Assembly (NCBI RefSeq): GCF_002954245.1
Contig: NZ_PPTG01000046.1
Location: 1-64,000 of the forward strand
Direction of reading: 5' to 3'
DNA length: 64,000 nucleotides
Origin: Cryobacterium aureum
GTDB taxonomy: Bacteria > Actinomycetota > Actinomycetes > Actinomycetales > Microbacteriaceae
The notes beneath the pieces are model-generated. The model searched no databases. It was not told where the DNA came from and saw nothing but the letters and a program-made list of their open reading frames with translations. A program made the position numbers and the translations under genes. The first letter of the stretch is position 1, and every line of letters starts with the position of its first letter. Below are positions 63,247 to 64,000 of the stretch, one piece after another.

Positions 63247-63517
63247 TCTGTGAGATCGGCGAGAGTGGCGGCGACGGCATCATCCACCTGTTCGATGGTC
63301 AGGCTGACGGGTGCCGGGGCAAGAAATCCGGCGAGCGTTGCCATTGACACCGAGGCCGACCAGATCGTGTCGCCAACCCGGGGGTACGAAGAGTCCAAAT
63401 CGCATGGATTCAACCGAGACGGGCCCGCTGCCGTGATGTGAAACGATACGATTTAGCCAGTGGTGCTTACGCCGCCAGAACCTCGATATATACGACTCAC
63501 GTGACAACGGATGGGCG
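63247..63517. other. Gap between the broken toxin and the DUF3592-like gene
   Basis: There are 271 bases. On the minus strand an open frame ending in VDDAVAATLADLTE stops inside the broken toxin start and could be the remains of its partner gene, but no antitoxin domain is recognisable. The rest shows the AT-rich promoter of the plus-strand gene (TCGATATATACGAC, 63483-63496). Confidence 0.4.
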
Positions 63518-63919
63518 GTGGCAGTGCACGCTCTCGACTTCGCCGGAATCATGAGCGAGATTCTCACTCTTGTCGGCCTCATTATCGGAGCGCTCCTCTA
63601 TATAGTCGGTCTCTCGGTGCGGGGCATCAGTGGCCGCTGGACTCGCACGACCGCCGTGATTGCCGCGTCGGGGCCAGCCACGGTCATCCGCTGGTTTGAC
63701 AACGACGGCGATGTGCACGAGTGCCCAGCCGACACCCACGAGACGCAGAATCTCGAGCCGGGCGATGACGTGCGCGTCTGGTTTCGCAATCGCCGGCCCG
63801 AAAAATGCCGCACGCACGACCCCGACCTTGACGGCAAGGGACTGCGCCTGATCGGCCTGGTGCTACTCGGCATTGGCGTTCTCGCCGGTGTGGCCGGCAT
63901 CGTATTGATGTTCATCTAG
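63518..63919 (+). CDS. Small membrane protein, DUF3592-like
   Basis: A 133-residue protein with one N-terminal helix (ILTLVGLIIGALLYIVGLSV), a roughly 60-residue extracytoplasmic or cytoplasmic loop with a beta-rich pattern (GPATVIRWFDNDGDVHECPADTHETQNLEPGDDVRVWF) and one C-terminal helix (LRLIGLVLLGIGVLAGVAGIVLMF). Helix-loop-helix with an SH3-like loop resembles DUF3592 proteins. The start may be GTG 63518 or ATG 63551. Its stop overlaps the stop of the convergent gene by four bases. Confidence 0.7.
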   Translation: MAVHALDFAGIMSEILTLVGLIIGALLYIVGLSVRGISGRWTRTTAVIAASGPATVIRWFDNDGDVHECPADTHETQNLEPGDDVRVWFRNRRPEKCRTHDPDLDGKGLRLIGLVLLGIGVLAGVAGIVLMFI

Positions 63920-64000
63920 GCGAACTTCACAACCGGGTATACCAGGCGGCGCTGGCGCCGCACCAGCAGCAGCACCGTCGCCCCGACCAGAATGAAGCCA
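63916..64000 (-). CDS. C-terminal end of a membrane or wall-anchored protein (partial)
   Basis: On the minus strand the last 27 codons before a TAG read GFILVGATVLLLVRRQRRLVYP then VVKFA. This is a hydrophobic helix followed by a basic stretch, as at the end of sortase substrates or single-pass membrane proteins. The gene continues beyond the window. The stop overlaps the convergent gene's stop. Coding status is likely from the convergent layout, but the function is unknown. Confidence 0.5.
   Translation of the reverse strand, partial: GFILVGATVLLLVRRQRRLVYPVVKFA

Overview
The window is high-GC DNA with dense, mostly operonic genes. It carries the actinobacterial heat-shock arrangement dnaK-grpE-dnaJ-hspR with HAIR operators, and cell-wall proteins ending in LAATG-type sorting signals. 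Style and content point to an actinobacterium, most likely Microbacteriaceae (Cryobacterium/Leifsonia-like). The genus is an inference and was not tested.

Layout. 1-9.9 kb holds housekeeping and small stress genes: a PIF1-like helicase, DUF4383 and GlsB-type membrane proteins, a MarR regulator, an NAD-dependent epimerase, DinB- and RibD-like proteins, tRNA-Gly(CCC), dcd and a PEP-mutase-like enzyme. 10.0-17.4 kb is a LacI-regulated locus: a repressor, two perfect operators, and a tightly coupled peptide-type ABC transporter ending in a C45 acyltransferase/hydrolase. 17.5-23.1 kb holds a UMF1-like MFS transporter divergent from the HspR heat-shock operon. A second HspR target, clpB, lies at 38.7 kb and has its own HAIR box. 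23.1-30 kb holds an RsmC-like methyltransferase, a histidine phosphatase, a GT87-like membrane protein and a large SWIM/SNF2 helicase. 30.1-34.0 kb is an Lrp regulator divergent from a 2-oxoacid dehydrogenase operon. In that operon E2 is only a lipoyl domain, followed by an overlapping alpha/beta-hydrolase. 34.0-34.6 kb looks like a decayed locus. 34.6-38.5 kb is a TrpX-like ABC transporter with an aromatic/histidinol-phosphate aminotransferase.

41-44.8 kb contains a BspA-like leucine-rich-repeat wall protein, an alcohol dehydrogenase and a nitroreductase. 45.6-54.6 kb is a long minus-strand array: histidine kinase, response regulator, two consecutive ABC-2 exporters (each preceded by a copy of the same 71-bp element), threonine aldolase and acyl-CoA ligase. 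54.7-58.1 kb has a second LAATG wall protein and an SDR/DUF6421 pair. 58.4-61.8 kb is an exported redox cluster: Tat-type multicopper oxidase, Asp/Ser-rich lipoprotein and convergent Rieske lipoprotein. The window ends with an amidohydrolase, a broken VapC-type toxin, a small membrane protein and the tail of a gene running off the edge.

The most unusual items are the split AcoC-like E2 arrangement, the C45 enzyme inside a LacI-controlled peptide importer, the duplicated element upstream of both ABC-2 modules, and the multicopper oxidase/lipoprotein/Rieske cluster. No CRISPR array, intact insertion sequence, prophage or rRNA was seen.
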